A DNA stretch of 64,000 bases, taken from assembly GCA_001247695.2 (NCBI GenBank), contig LGRX02003767.1, positions 27,893 through 91,892 of the forward strand. The letters run 5' to 3'. The stretch is from Cymbomonas tetramitiformis (taxonomy: Eukaryota; Chlorophyta; Pyramimonadophyceae; Pyramimonadales; Pyramimonadaceae). The position numbers and the translations under genes are program-made. Below are positions 22,632 through 35,042 of the stretch, one piece after another. The notes beneath the pieces are model-generated. The model ran no database searches and was not told where the DNA came from. It saw nothing but the letters and a program-made list of their open reading frames with translations. The stretch's first letter is position 1; every line of letters starts with the position of its first letter.

Positions 22632-23145
22632 TAACTTGCAGTATCCCGAACTAGAGTATAATGCTAAATATCAAATAGTGCCTTACGTAGCCAATGCCAT
22701 GCCATATTCTTCTATTTGATCACACGTATGGTATGCACAATGATCATTGTTACCGCAATTGAGTATGCGCGCCACGGTGTATTGTGTGATCACGTAAATG
22801 GATGTACAAATGAGAGCTGCGATGGAGTATTATCTTGTCATGTTAAGTGAATGCACCTCTAGATACGAACTTAATTAGAATTGTCCCATGCTAAAATATG
22901 AATTCAGGTTGAGTACTAATTGTTGTTTCCTCATATCGTTACTCAATAAACTTAAGCACATCTCATGATTGAATATCAAATGCACATAAACCTCCATTTG
23001 AGCGCCCATAATTATAGATACATCTTATGGCTGAATATGTTCGATATGCATATACCTTGATGTCAGTCAATCTCATGGTTGAATATTAAATGTAGACAAA
23101 CATCACGATTTAAACCCATCTCGTTACTGAATATTTGTTTGATAC
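22632..23145. other. AT-rich 3' flank, nothing recognised
   Basis: No exon or known element. Short repeated phrases such as CTCATGGTTGAATAT and CTTATGGCTGAATAT occur several times, so this may be an old decayed repeat. Confidence 0.5.
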
Positions 23146-23640
23146 GGGTCCCATCCGACGTGGGACATTTTTTTTCGAGCGGATTCCGCAAGGCCTTTGA
23201 TGGAAACGTACGTGGGAGATCAAACTTGGTCGAAAAAATATGGACCCGGACGTGATTGGCGCCAAAGTGTCCATTTTGGGCATTTCGCGGGCGCCGGCAG
23301 GTCGCGTCTGGCGGGTCCCATCCGACGTGGGACATTGTTTTTCGAGCGGATTCCGCAAGGCCTTTGATGGAAACGTACGTGGGAGATCAAACTTGGTCGA
23401 AAAAATATGGACCCGGACGTGATTGGCGCCAAAGTGTCCATTTTGGGCATTTCGCGGTCGCCGGCAGGTCGCGTCTGGCGGGTCCCATCCGACGTGGGAC
23501 ATTGTTTTTCGAGCGGATTCCGCAAGGCCTTTGATGGAAATGTACGTGGGAGATCAAACTTGGTCGAAAAAATATGGACCCGGACGTGATTGGCGCCAAA
23601 GTGTCCATATTGGGCATTTCGTGGATTGCCTTAAATATGG
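23146..23640 (+). repeat. 167-bp tandem repeat, three copies
   Basis: Units starting GGGTCCCATCCGACGTGGGAC at 23146, 23313 and 23480, exactly 167 bp apart and nearly identical (the first unit lacks the segment preceding the array). Each contains the 5-bp inverted arms GTCCC/GGGAC. All frames are open on the minus strand only because the unit lacks stops, so I do not call it coding. Confidence 0.9.
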
Positions 23641-23987
23641 TGTGTTTGGAGTCTTGAAAACGGGGCTTCCAAAATTGGCTCCATCTTTTTCGAGTTAGAA
23701 ATGCATTTGGAAGATCATTTTTAGTTACCAAAAAACTTTTGGGGTCGAAATTCGATGTCCGCGGAGCATGTCAAACTCGATATCGTGGTTTGGGATATTC
23801 GGTGACACCCTGTCCCAACTTAAAAAGGATACTGTGACACTGTACAGTAGGCATGACCGTGACCCCCCCGCCCCTGCCCTTTCCTGCACCCTATAACGTG
23901 TAACCTGTCCAATCTTTTCCGCAAGATAATCTATCCAAAATATCCAAAATCCACGAACATTCTGAACTGCAGATTTCATACCTAGCT

Positions 23988-26900
23988 ATGTTGAAGCTCA
24001 TTTGTCCTTCACAAAACTATGATTGGGGGAAGAAAGGTGGATCTAGTGAGGTGTGTTGCTCACAATGGTTCCCCAAAGCTTGCATTCCGAGTTCTGAAAG
24101 AAGTATGACCTCGAGAGCCGCGTTACCAGAGTTCTTATCAGAACGATTTGAGATATCGCTTAAGTTTCTGAAACAGGTGGCGAAGCTTTCCACTTTGAAC
24201 AGTGGTGAAGCCATAGACGAGAGCTTGCCGTATGCAGAGCTGTGGATGGGCACGCATCCTAACTGCCCCGCCGTCCTCTCAGGAGACCAATCCACGACTT
24301 TGAAAGCATGGATTGAGAAGAATCCTGCTTCGCTAGGTGTTTTCCCCCACCTCCTTGTGTAGAGCGACCGTTGAGAATATTTTCAAGTTGGATATTTCGC
24401 TCGCGCATAACTCAACTGCACGCGCTGCGGTTCCAATTTCGGGCCTGCAATTACTCAACGCGTTTCCTCATTGTTTTGACTCATTTTCATCTTTCTTCCG
24501 GAGTCTGGAAACCTCGAAACACGGTTTCCTATATGCGTTCTCTTGTACGCATTTTTCTTATTCATTCTTCGTCTTCTTTCATTTGTCCCTGCGTATCCGC
24601 CAGCACAAGGGGAGTCTGGAACGATATTGTGTATTCATGTTGCTGTACTCTGATTCGAACCGTGTTCGATGCAGGAGACGTAGTACACGGTCGCTGGGGT
24701 GCCGAACTTCCTTTTTTGTTCAAGGTCGCCCTTCTATCCGTCTTCTTCCCGTGGTTGCCTTACAAGCAGATAAACTGGTCTCTCCTGATTGCAACGAACG
24801 TATCAGCAGGTTCTTTCTGTGGCGACTGCCCTCTCTATTCAAGCCCATCCAAACAAACAACTCGCTGAAAAACTTCACGCAGATCGACCCAAGGTGCGTC
24901 AGCTATTTTCTGTACTGTCCGATGGCGATCTCTGTGGGCCCAGTAAAGAGTGTTGTGCTTTTGGCCAGAGTCACTCCAAAACCGTACACCGCTTAACGTG
25001 TGGAAAATCTCTGTACCAGACTTCACCTGCAGAACTACTCGTGCATTTGGTGTCATGATTTGAATCGATTTCGCTCCAAGTGCCGTTCCGAAAATCGGGC
25101 TGACAGGTGTATAAGGATGACAATCACAAACCTGAGATGGCGGTTGCCATATCAGAATTCGAAGCACTTAGTGGTTTTGTCACCACCGAGGTGTGTCACC
25201 GTCACTTCATCCTTTGTGTGACGCCTATTGTTCCTTTGCCTTTGAAAATATGCTTTCGGAATTTTCTTGCTATTCGGACATTCAATTTCTGGCTCGTTTG
25301 CTAGCGTGGGTAGAACGTTGGGGTAGCTAGTCCCTCCCTCTCAACAAATCGAAGAGTACGACTGCCGTCGCTATGAAGCGTGTTGTTGTTCCTTCACCAA
25401 GACGCTAGTTTTTCCTCTCAAGAAGAGACTTTTCTCTGTGTAGATGAGCTGTGTCATCAAAAAAGGTTGGCGCTTGACCTTGTGGTACCGCAGGAGTTGC
25501 TCGAGGCTTTCGCTAACATACCTGAGTTGCGGGCAACGATTGGTGAAAGCACAACTGCTCGAGTTGAAGCTGCTCACAAGGCTGGAGAGGATCCCAAGGC
25601 TCCTTTTAAGGATGCTTTCACCAAGCTCATGACTTGTGATCCCGCGATAGTGAAGGATCAGATCGGTTCACTGGTAAGCACACAACAATATGATTGTCCT
25701 AGCGCGTCTCGTTTTGTCAACCGTTCTACCGATGTCTGCGCACAAGAGTTCTTCATCTTCAGGATCTACAAATGTTTTCTCACCGCTCTTTTTAAGTAGG
25801 TATCAGAGCTTACTTGGGCTGAAGAATTTTCTGCTTTCACAAATAAGCCTGCACCCATAATGCATAACCCAGCTAACCCACCGTTTGTGTTCGGAACTGA
25901 GGAAGGTCCTATCTGAGGGTCTTGAGTTCCTGAGGTCCAGCCTTAGGGTCTCGAGGCCTTTGGTTCTAGACTTAGGGTTGCGAGGCCTTCAAGATCCAAT
26001 CTTAGGGAAGTGTTCCATACGGTCTTGAAGCCTTGAGTTCCAGTCTTGAGGACTTAAGGGACTGTCATAGCATATTGAAGCCTTGAGGCCCAATCTTAAG
26101 GTCTCGATCTTTTTGCGGGTCATGTCTAAGGGTGTTGAGGCCTGCATATCTCTTCATGGGATCTTGTGGCTTGAGGGTCATGTCTCAGGGTGTTGAGGCC
26201 TGCATATCTCTTCCATGGGATCTTGTGGCTTGAGGGTCTTGTCTCAGGGTGTTGAGGCCTGCATATCTCGTCGTGGGATCTTGTGGCTTATTGGTCATAT
26301 CTCAGGGTATTTGAGACCTGCATATCTCTTCACGGGATCTTGTGGCATAGGGTTATGTCTCAGGGTGTTGAGGCCTGCATATCTCTTCACGGGATCTTGT
26401 GGCATGAGGGTTATGTCTCAGGGTGTTGAGGCATGCATATCTCATCATAGGGACTCGAGGTTTGGGGTCCAATCTTTGGGTTTTGATTGTTTAGAGGTCT
26501 TGTCCTCAGGTCTTGTGGTTTATTTGTGCTTTCTTAGGGTTTTGAGTCTTTCTCCCTTCTTCAAGATTGCAGGCCGTGTTCTGTCATCTATCTTGCAAGT
26601 CCGGTGAGCTTGGTTTTTTTTTAATGGCAACTAGGTGGCACGCTTACATGCAAAGCAACCCGACTTGTCCGCAAAGGAACAGCTGGTGCTTCGTCTCCAA
26701 GGCCAATACCCGGATGATGTTGGAATTCTTTCAGTGTATTTTCTTAACCTGGTGCGCTCCATTCTTGACCTTGTAGCTTCAAATCCTCAATGGCAAAGGC
26801 GTTTGAATCACTTTAAGTACAAAGCGATTATCACAGCAATCCACGACATAGGGGTGCTTAAAGGTTTTCCCTCTAGAAGGAGTGGAAGCTAGGATAACGT

Positions 26901-29900
26901 TTTGAACAACAACTTGCGAGTCGCTAACCGAAGATGCAACTTCTGGACAACTTTTGGACTTGTGAATATAAGGGGAGCTGTGCCGAGCCTTGCATGTTGT
27001 GCTCTTGTGTTCACTAACTTTCTATGCGCAGGGTCGTTGCAGGGTGTACTTGATTATATCTTGAACTGGCCTCTTGTTGTGTGGTGGGCGCTTAGAGCTG
27101 AGCTTGGCTCTACATCTGGAATGGCCTCTTGTTTTCGGTTTGATATCACAGAGTAATAGTGGCCAGTGCGTTGTTGTGGGAGTGCAGATCGTGCTCCAAC
27201 CGGGGGAGGCAATTTTCATGGCAGCAAATGAGCCTCATGCTTACCTCTCAGGGGAGTGTGCAGGTTAGCCCATGCCTACGCGGGACCTTTCAGCCTCGTG
27301 CAGTCTGAGAATCTAAGCACAGTCATGATGCGCCGGCACAGTCAGAAAACATGCACGCTTCTGCTCGCACGTAAGGATAGTGCACTCCTTTTATAGATGG
27401 CAAGAGGATGCAGCATTCTGGAACTTGAAGGCTATTACAGGGATCTCTGTTTGTGTGTTTGGCTATTCTTGGAGCTATTTCTTTGGCATCAGTTAGCCAC
27501 GAATCATCGGCTTCACTTTGTACCCACACTGGGGTTCAAAGGATTCAGCGCACTCTTCAGGACACTAATCCAAATTTTGCGGAGCTTGCTGGTGGAGAAC
27601 GGGCCCCCCTTCAGCCTCACTGGGCCACCTGAGTTCCTGTGCGACTGCTCTGCCTGCGCACTGATTTTGTGGCTCCCCTCGAGCTGCCCGAGCCATCTCC
27701 GCTCCACCAAGCCTACGCTCAGAACCACCACCCTGCTCCCAGCCTGCCCCAAAGCCTGGTCTCAAAAGAGCTTGTCCACCCACGACAAGCTGGTGCCCCA
27801 AAGGGCGAAGAGAATGATCGACCGAATTCCTTCGGACCTTGCGCGCCCGCCACCAATCTGCACTTGCAACCCCCTACCCCCAACACCAACTCTATGGGAC
27901 TGAAGCCCTTGCGCTGGATATTCTGCAAGTAAGCTGCGGGCTCGAGTAATGCGCTCCCCACTTGCACCACATCTGTTGTTCTACACTGTTGCTACTTGGG
28001 TCCATCCCTCCATGTGCATATGCGCCCCAAGTCCTTTGAGGGCCCCGGCCTGTGTCAATTCCGCCTACAACCCCTCCACCCACACCTCACCCATTACCCT
28101 CCCCACCACCAGTCTCCCCATGCCAACAGCCCTCAAGCTNNNNNNNNNNNNNNNNNNNNNNNNNNNNNNNNNNNNNNNNNNNNNNNNNNNNNNNNNNNNN
28201 NNNNNNNNNNNNNNNNNNNNNNNNNNNNNNNNNNNNNNNNNNNNNNNNNNNNNNNNNNNNNNNNNNNNNNNNNNNNNNNNNNNNNNNNNNNNNNNNNNNN
28301 NNNNNNNNNNNNNNNNNNNNNNNNNNNNNNNNNNNNNNNNNNNNNNNNNNNNNNNNNNNNNNNNNNNNNNNNNNNNNNNNNNNNNNNNNNNNNNNNNNNN
28401 NNNNNNNNNNNNNNNNNNNNNNNNNNNNNNNNNNNNNNNNNNNNNNNNNNNNNNNNNNNNNNNNNNNNNNNNNNNNNNNNNNNNNNNNNNNNNNNNNNNN
28501 NNNNNNNNNNNNNNNNNNNNNNNNNNNNNNNNNNNNNNNNNNNNNNNNNNNNNNNNNNNNNNNNNNNNNNNNNNNNNNNNNNNNNNNNNNNNNNNNNNNN
28601 NNNNNNNNNNNNNNNNNNNNNNNNNNNNNNNNNNNNNNNNNNNNNNNNNNNNNNNNNNNNNNNNNNNNNNNNNNGGTCATCCCCGTCTGCCAAGTCATCC
28701 CTGAACGCTCAGGTGATGGGACAAGAGGTCATCCCCGTCTGCCAAGTCATCCTGAACGCTCAAGTGATGAGACAAAGCCGCTTCGCCGCCCCCACTTGCA
28801 CCCACCGACACCTCACCAAACCGAGCCTCCGCGATAGCCACTCCCTGACCCTCCGTCGCCCGGCAACCCGGAAAGGCCTTTGGACCGCAGAGAGCATCAG
28901 CGAGCAACGACCACCGCACAGGAACTGTGGATCTGTCCCCACGGACCTGGGTCCAGACCTTCGCAACACAGCCCAGGTGAGCACAGAAAGTTAGATAGAG
29001 GCGTTAGGTAGGGTTTTCACCACTCGGCACGGCCAACACTCTGTGTTTATTCTTACCCCCCGGCACTAAAGCAGTGCCCACGAACACCTCTGCAGACCGC
29101 GAAGTCCACTCCCTGACCCTCCATCGCCCGAAGATTTTCCGCCTCTTGCCACTCATCTTCCATACTCTCCAAGAGCCATGCGAGAGGGATCCAGGGAAAT
29201 CATAGGAACGCGAGGCAAATCCATCCCCAGGCAACAGATCCCGCAGCGCCTCCTGTATTCTCCCGGCATGCTCCTCCGCTGCCTCCCACATCATCTCCAG
29301 GGGCACACCTCGCAGCCAGAACCCCAGCCTCGGGTGTGCACAGAAGCGAAGCAAGAGCCCTTGGGCCTACGCGTGTCCGAGCTTGTTCAGAATGGGCAGA
29401 ATGGCACACAACACAAGGCACGAATGACCACGTTCGGGTGTCCCTCCTAAACCCACTCCAGCAGGGTCTGCAGTGGGGCGGCCAGGTGAAGCGCCCCCAG
29501 GGGGTCCTCATGTCATGTGCCCTCCTCTGATTTGACATACTGTATCACCGAGCCATCAACGCCTCCCCAGCCGAACTCCAAGGTTCGCCTCGACCCGTAA
29601 CAAAGGTCCGTCATGTCGTGTGCCCTCCTCTGACTTTACATACTGCATCACCGAGCCATCACCGCCTCCCCAGCCGAACTCCAAGGTTCGGCTCGACCCC
29701 GTGACAAAGGTCCGTCATGTCGTGTGCCCTCCTCTGACTTGACATACTGCATCACCGAGCCGTCAACGCCTCCCCAACTGAACTCCAAGGTTCGCCTCGA
29801 CCCCGTAACAAAGGTCCGTCCACGCCCACAGCTCGGGGAAAGCCCCGCTCGATAGCCTCAAACACCGCCTCACGGTGCACTGCATTTAAAGGTGCCGGTC

Positions 29901-32515
29901 CGGGGCCGCCTGAACTGTGTGGCGTCCCAGATCCGCTCCTACTTTTACCGCTTCCCGGATCTGGGCCGCCTGCAGCCCACTGTGCTCGTCATCTTGCCAC
30001 CCTGAAGTTTTTGCACGCTGCTTGCATATGACTTTCACCATGAACTTTCGGAGAACCTCCCCCTGCATGCGATTGGGCGGACGTTGACGCCGAGGTCACA
30101 TCATTGCCCCACATGCGATATCGCATATTGGGCAACCGTAGGCACATAGTGTCATCCATGCTGCTTTGCATTCGGTTTTAGATGTGCCGAAGTAGATGCT
30201 ATATTGTCACGGCCCCGCCCTGTTCCTGAATGCTCCTCACATCCACTGGGATGATAGCGAGATGACTCACGGCCAGCCCTGCGTGCCCCAACTTCTCTCT
30301 CATTCTTCCCCAATGCACTTGTCCGAGGGCCGCGTGTACTGTCAGTCGACGGACGCCCGGACTAAGACCGGAGCATGCCCCTCCTGACACCCGCAACCCA
30401 AGCAACCGCTGTCCCTGAGCCCTTCCCCCGAGAGCAAAGTCGAGTCCGCACCCAAGGTATCAGGTACAGGTGCGCAGTCTGGCTTATTGGCCCAAAGTCT
30501 CGAGTTTTGCTTAGCTCTCCATGGTCGTTGGTGTTGTTAAACAAGGAGTGGCGGCAGGAGGGTCCCGACGACAGTCAAACTGTGTCACGAGTGTGTCTCC
30601 AGGTATCTTGCGGTATGGTAACTCGTTTGCTTTATCCTGTTCTTCCAGCACTCAACCCATCCCCTCCCACCAGTCTTTCCCCTGGCTCTCTCCCCCTTAC
30701 CTGAATGATGCTTCCGATTGAAAAGTCCCTATGCGGTCCGTGCAACCGGGCCGGGTAGATTCCATATGTCTGATGTACAGCTGTAAAGTTCCTGAATGCC
30801 TCTGACATTCACCAGGCTGGTGGTGGGCTGGCTTTGGCGGCGGGCCTCATGCCGTTCAGTGTGCGTGGATGGCAGTGTTCAGGCTTCTTTCAGCTAGGTC
30901 CATGTCTCACCGGGCGGATACGGGTAAAGGGTGTGGGCAAGTCCCTGACTTGCCTAAATGATTTGGGCGTGAGTCAAGGTCGCGCGCATGTTCCGCGGCG
31001 TCAGTGATTGGGCACTGAGCAAGCTCTAAATATATATCCTGATTTACTTGATGAGGTTGCTGGGCCTGCGGGCGCTCCTCGCATCTCTCACTGTGTTTTT
31101 TAATGTAGGATGTGTTTGGAGGTTGGTTGTAGCATTGTATGTCCGACTTGTCAGTCCGGTATGCGGGGTGCAGGGAACACGACATCTATGCAGAAGCAAC
31201 CCTCCTTGCCAAGGAACTGTCGCCCACCTTGATTGATGAGCACATTTGGGATCAGACTCTCAGAAAAGGGTAGTAGAGCTTAGCATCACGTTGTGGGTGG
31301 CGGTGTGATATGGCAGAGGTCATGGCGACCTCGGACAACGTGGTTCGAGCAGGGCTCACTCCGAAGTTGCGTGACACGGACATCTTGTGTGACATGCTCA
31401 CATACAACCAAGTACAGCGCACTGCCCAAGGCTGCGCCCTTCCCTTCAGAGATAACCGCACACCATTCGATTCATCACACTCTGCTTGCATAGCACTACA
31501 CCACAGCTATAATGCATATCTGCGCGAGCAGCCTGAGCAACTTATAGCGCATACCGATGTAAGCAGCCGCGGCCTTCTCACCAGCCCAGAACATGCAAGC
31601 CTCTCCAAAGGCTCAGAATCTGCTGCCTATCCATTGGCGGCACAGTCGATTTGCCGTTCAATGCTTTCCTTGGATGCTGGGAGCATATTTTTGGAGGGCG
31701 CGTGATCCTGCCAACTCCTCGGCAAACAATGTGTGATCCCAGCTTGTCCCTCCGTTCTCCACACGGGCCGGTCCACACTGGTGATATGGGGATGTTCGGC
31801 GCATCCTCTTTGGTCCTGCTGAGCGGCTGAGCGGATGAAATCAAAGAACTTTCCGTTCCAATGCCTAAGGTGCAATGATTTCAATAGGCTCAGCATTTGC
31901 GGTTAATGCTTTATGGGCCCACAGAGCGATGGGCGACAGGGCTTGCCTAGCATAGCAGAGTTGCCATGTACCCCCGGCTGACTGCAGCACCACTGGCGAC
32001 AGGGCTTGCCTACACTCCTGAAGGGCGATCCGAGGGATGCATGCTCGAAGCATTATGCTCCACCATTTGATGAGTTCGAGATGGACATCATTCATCTGTC
32101 CGCCAATGGCAGCTACACGATCCCAGCGGCAGCAGTACGCATCCCGACAGACCCAGTATGGAGTTGAGCAATGACTATGCGCCAGCAATGGTCTGTGTTG
32201 CACTGGCACGCTCTGTGACTCTGCGAGCTGTGGGCTGCATCAGGGCTACAAGCTATCTAGAGGCTTTGAGTGGATGATGGTGTGGGTGGTCAGGGCCCAT
32301 CGATGCTGCTTGTACATAAAGGTGCTGGATCGGCGCAGGCTGCCATGCCAGCTCAGCTCTCAGACTTGGCAGAAGATCCATCTGCATGGAACGGTCCCAT
32401 CAAACGTGGCGATATTTTTTTCGTCGCGGCAGGTTCATCCGTGAAGCTAGAAGGACACATAGCCGAAGATCTCACAATTATGCGATGTGGCTGCAGCAGC
32501 GATATTTTTAAATGA
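23988..32515 (+). CDS. PMI: Mannose-6-phosphate isomerase (phosphomannose isomerase, type I), complete, 11 exons
   Basis: Interconverts fructose 6-phosphate and mannose 6-phosphate in the cytosol, feeding GDP-mannose for glycans and ascorbate. Exons: 23988-24050, 24177-24336, 24675-24724, 24810-24893, 25107-25190, 25494-25673, 26635-26751, 27188-27263, 31317-31411, 32003-32134, 32294-32515. All are GT-AG with matching phases and total 1,263 nt, 420 aa, the usual length for eukaryotic type I enzymes. Family marks in order: QNYDWG near the start, [50 protein letters not shown] and GPSMLLV. By family alignment the metal ligands are Q102, H104, E129 and H263, and the phosphate-side arginine is R282; all are present. 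Intron 8 is 4.05 kb and contains the assembly gap. Before exon 10 the acceptor context GGCGACAGGGCTTGCCT occurs twice (about 31930 and 31995); only the second leads into the conserved frame. Confidence 0.95.
25905..26470 (+). repeat. Degenerate tandem repeat in PMI intron 6
   Basis: Roughly 60-bp units containing GTGTTGAGGCCTGCATATCTC and GGGATCTTGTGGC, best preserved from 26110 to 26450. Upstream, 25905-26105 holds shorter, more diverged reiterations of GGTCTTGAGGCC. All are intronic. Confidence 0.85.
28140..28674. other. Assembly gap (535 N)
   Basis: Unresolved bases. The right edge runs straight into a tandem repeat, so the missing sequence is probably more of that repeat and its true length is unknown. 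Confidence 0.99.
28675..28775 (+). repeat. 52-bp tandem repeat bordering the gap
   Basis: Two copies of GGTCATCCCCGTCTGCCAAG followed by TCATCC(C)TGAACGCTCA(A/G)GTGATG, the first beginning at the gap edge. Confidence 0.8.
29509..29830 (+). repeat. About 103-bp tandem repeat, three copies
   Basis: Unit starts CATGTC(A/G)TGTGCCCTCC at 29509, 29612 and 29716. Each unit ends CCCGTAACAAAGGTCCGTC. Non-coding, inside PMI intron 8. Confidence 0.85.
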
Positions 32516-33586
32516 TGCTCTCTGCATCTCGTCTCTATTTGGAGGATAGCTGCTTTGGTTGGTTATCACATACTGAGAACTGTTATGTTGATACATGATA
32601 CTTTCTTGGGCATGCATGATGCCAGATTGTTTTACATATTAATTTTCGAATATAAGCCTTTGAAAAGGCTATGTGTGGGGAATATGGTTTGGTGCATGAT
32701 TTCTGTTGCAGTGGTGCATGCAACGTCCTGCAACATACGAGCATTATGTACGTTCACACTGATGCAACATCTGATTGAGGAATCGGTTATAATCAGTGGT
32801 ATGAGTCGATGACGGCCTGCATGTCGTTACTGATTGATGTGTAGGACGTATTCAAATATCGAGATATGTATACTGATATTTCAAAATCTTGAGACATTGT
32901 TATTATCATTCATATTGTCGAGCGAGAAGACTCGACTATACAAACACCAGTGACTGTGGCATTCCCATATTTAAAAGGGGTTTCATGACCTTAAACATCA
33001 CGCCTGTCACACTTGAGATGGGGCCGCAGTCTGCCCCAAAACGTACTTGAAACTGAAATAGCGAATTCGCCATCAATTGATCGTGGCCAGTAGTCAATTT
33101 TGAACACAAGGATAACTGGTTAAGTTTATTGTGTGTCCCTTCTTGAGTAGATTTCACGAAGGAGGATCGATACTGCCAGAAAGGATGCCAACGTATCCCA
33201 ACACGTATGATCACGTACCGTGCTTACTTTATTGATTTTAATTCCGAAAATGAGCCGCAATAAACTATTTAATTAAGTTTGTTGGTCCCCCAGATTCAAT
33301 TATTTAATTGATTTTAAAGTTGTTTGTTTTAACTCGAGGAATACAGATAATTATACGAAAATTATTTAATTTATGAACTTTGTTTGTTTGTTCACACTAT
33401 TATATGTCCTATATTGAATTATTTTGTTTTGCTTGTTTTTTTTTCTATATCGGTGCAATTGGCCCAGAGAATTATTCAAAAGTACAAGTATACAATACGG
33501 TAACGAATGGATACCGGCAGTACGAAAGTTCGTTGCGTGTTTCCAAGCTATGTGTTCACTGTAATATGCAACGTCAATATGCACCT
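32516..33586. other. PMI 3' flank and AT-rich spacer
   Basis: Nothing recognised. It should include the PMI 3' UTR; no clear poly(A) signal could be placed. From 33230 onward AT content rises steeply, with repeated ATTATTTAATT phrases. Confidence 0.5.
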
Positions 33587-34084
33587 TCACTGCCCACTAC
33601 TACCAGCTCCACTGCCACTGGCCATCCACTCATCAAAGTCAGCCTCATACAAAAAGTCATTAACCCACCTTCTAGGATCTGTTTCGTAGTCGCTCTCAGC
33701 CACCAGACTCGCACCTAGGTCGACGTCGCATCTCTGCAGGGGGGGTGAACGATGCACGAACGCGGTGTGTTTTAACGGGCGTCCAGCGCCCTTCTTGAGA
33801 ACTTGTCTTAAAACTCGTTCTCCTATTCCTAGGAATCTTTCTCTTGCACTGCGCTTAGGACGTGCCGAGACGGGTCGGAGAACGGTCGGGTCTGAGTTCA
33901 CTGATGCTGCCGGAACCCCTCGCTTGACACCGAAGCTGAGGAGGGAGGCCTGTTGAAGCCTCTCGAGTGACCTGCGCTTCTTGGCCATATCCCCGAGCGT
34001 TGTTTTGCCACATCGGCATTCCGTCGGAAGAAAATTGCAGATTAAACAAAGCTCTCCCTCGTGTCCCGAGCCGCAGCCAGCCAT
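33587..34084 (-). CDS. Small hypothetical protein, 165 aa
   Basis: Intact frame from ATG 34084-34082 to a stop at 33587. The first 27 residues contain a Cys cluster (CxxC, later CxC; GELCLICNFLP ... CRCG) that could bind metal. The middle is basic (KKRRS, RPKRSARER) and the end acidic with Trp and Tyr (FLYEADFDEW). It is much richer in GC than the AT-rich flanks on both sides (33200-33480 and 34100-34400), which suggests it is a real or recently real gene, or cargo of a mobile element. No homologous family is recognised. Confidence 0.45.
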   Translation of the reverse strand: MAGCGSGHEGELCLICNFLPTECRCGKTTLGDMAKKRRSLERLQQASLLSFGVKRGVPAASVNSDPTVLRPVSARPKRSARERFLGIGERVLRQVLKKGAGRPLKHTAFVHRSPPLQRCDVDLGASLVAESDYETDPRRWVNDFLYEADFDEWMASGSGAGSSGQ

Positions 34085-35042
34085 ACTTGCCGTGTAGGTG
34101 AAGAAAGTGACCAGTTTCCAGTTATTTTGTCACTTTGTTTGTTTTCGCGCTGAGGGGCGAGATCGGAATTATATATTTAATATTTTGTTGTTTAAATTTG
34201 TTGTAATGATGTGTATGGCACAATATTTAATTATTTATCCTTATTTTTTTTTCGCAACCTATCAGGGGGGAATTATTTAATTTTAAAGCCTATTTACGTT
34301 TCAAAAGACGATTTTTCCCTCCATAATTATTTACATTTAAAATCAATAATGTAAGCACGGTATGATGTGGATATCGAATGTGTCAAAGCCATTTCCCGGG
34401 TTTTAAAATCAATATAAATTGGAAGCGTTTGGATATATGTGTATAGATTCAGAGTGACTCAGAGTGTAGATAGCGATATCGATATCAGTGGGGGTACTAC
34501 CGGGAGCGCTCATATATATATATATCATGAGTCAAATTCGCGTTGTCTTAGCGCATCTCGACCTTCGTCGCCTAGTCTGGAGCCTTCCCTTGCTATTCGA
34601 CATTCGATATATTGACTGCCTCGATACCATTATATTTATATCCATCCGTTACCTGGACGCACTTACAACGTGTGCCAAACACAGTAGTACGTACGGTACA
34701 CACGGACAACGATAGTACGTACGGTACACACGGATAACGGCTTAATACGTGCCGTTTTCCCCGGCTCGAACGGTTCATGCAAGGCTACTTTAGCAATGCA
34801 TGGAAGTGAACATACACAAAACATATTAAAATTGTGATTTTATCAGGTATATTATATCATATATATAGTTTGTCAGTGCCTCTTTTATACATGTAGGGCT
34901 GGTCAAGGTATTGTACATACCTCACTACTATAAACATGCATTCTATAAACATGCATTCTATCGACCTATTCCATTAGCTCTTCCCGCAGCATCCTTTCGA
35001 TGAGAAGCTCATCCCTCGTTCACCACTGGATTTACCCTTATC
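34085..35042. other. AT-rich spacer with short repeats
   Basis: Contains runs of ATTATTTAATTTT, a TA microsatellite near 34510, a doubled ATAGTACGTACGGTACACACGG near 34683-34735 and CATGCATTCTATAAA doubled near 34935. No gene. Confidence 0.6.

Larger units (their letters stand above)
27264..31316 (+). other. PMI intron 8 (4.05 kb)
   Basis: Donor GCAG|GTTAGC, acceptor ATGGCAG, phase 1. GC-richer than the other introns and full of open frames without domains. Contains the N-run, a 52-bp repeat at its edge and a 103-bp repeat. No exon is missing, because the conserved Glu codon is split exactly across 27263/31317. Confidence 0.85.

Noticed and set aside
23063..23731. Overlapping minus-strand ORFs upstream of PMI
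   Set aside because: Translations of the 167-bp tandem repeat, no domain.
27949..28994. Long open frames across the N-run
   Set aside because: They exist only because N codons are not stops.
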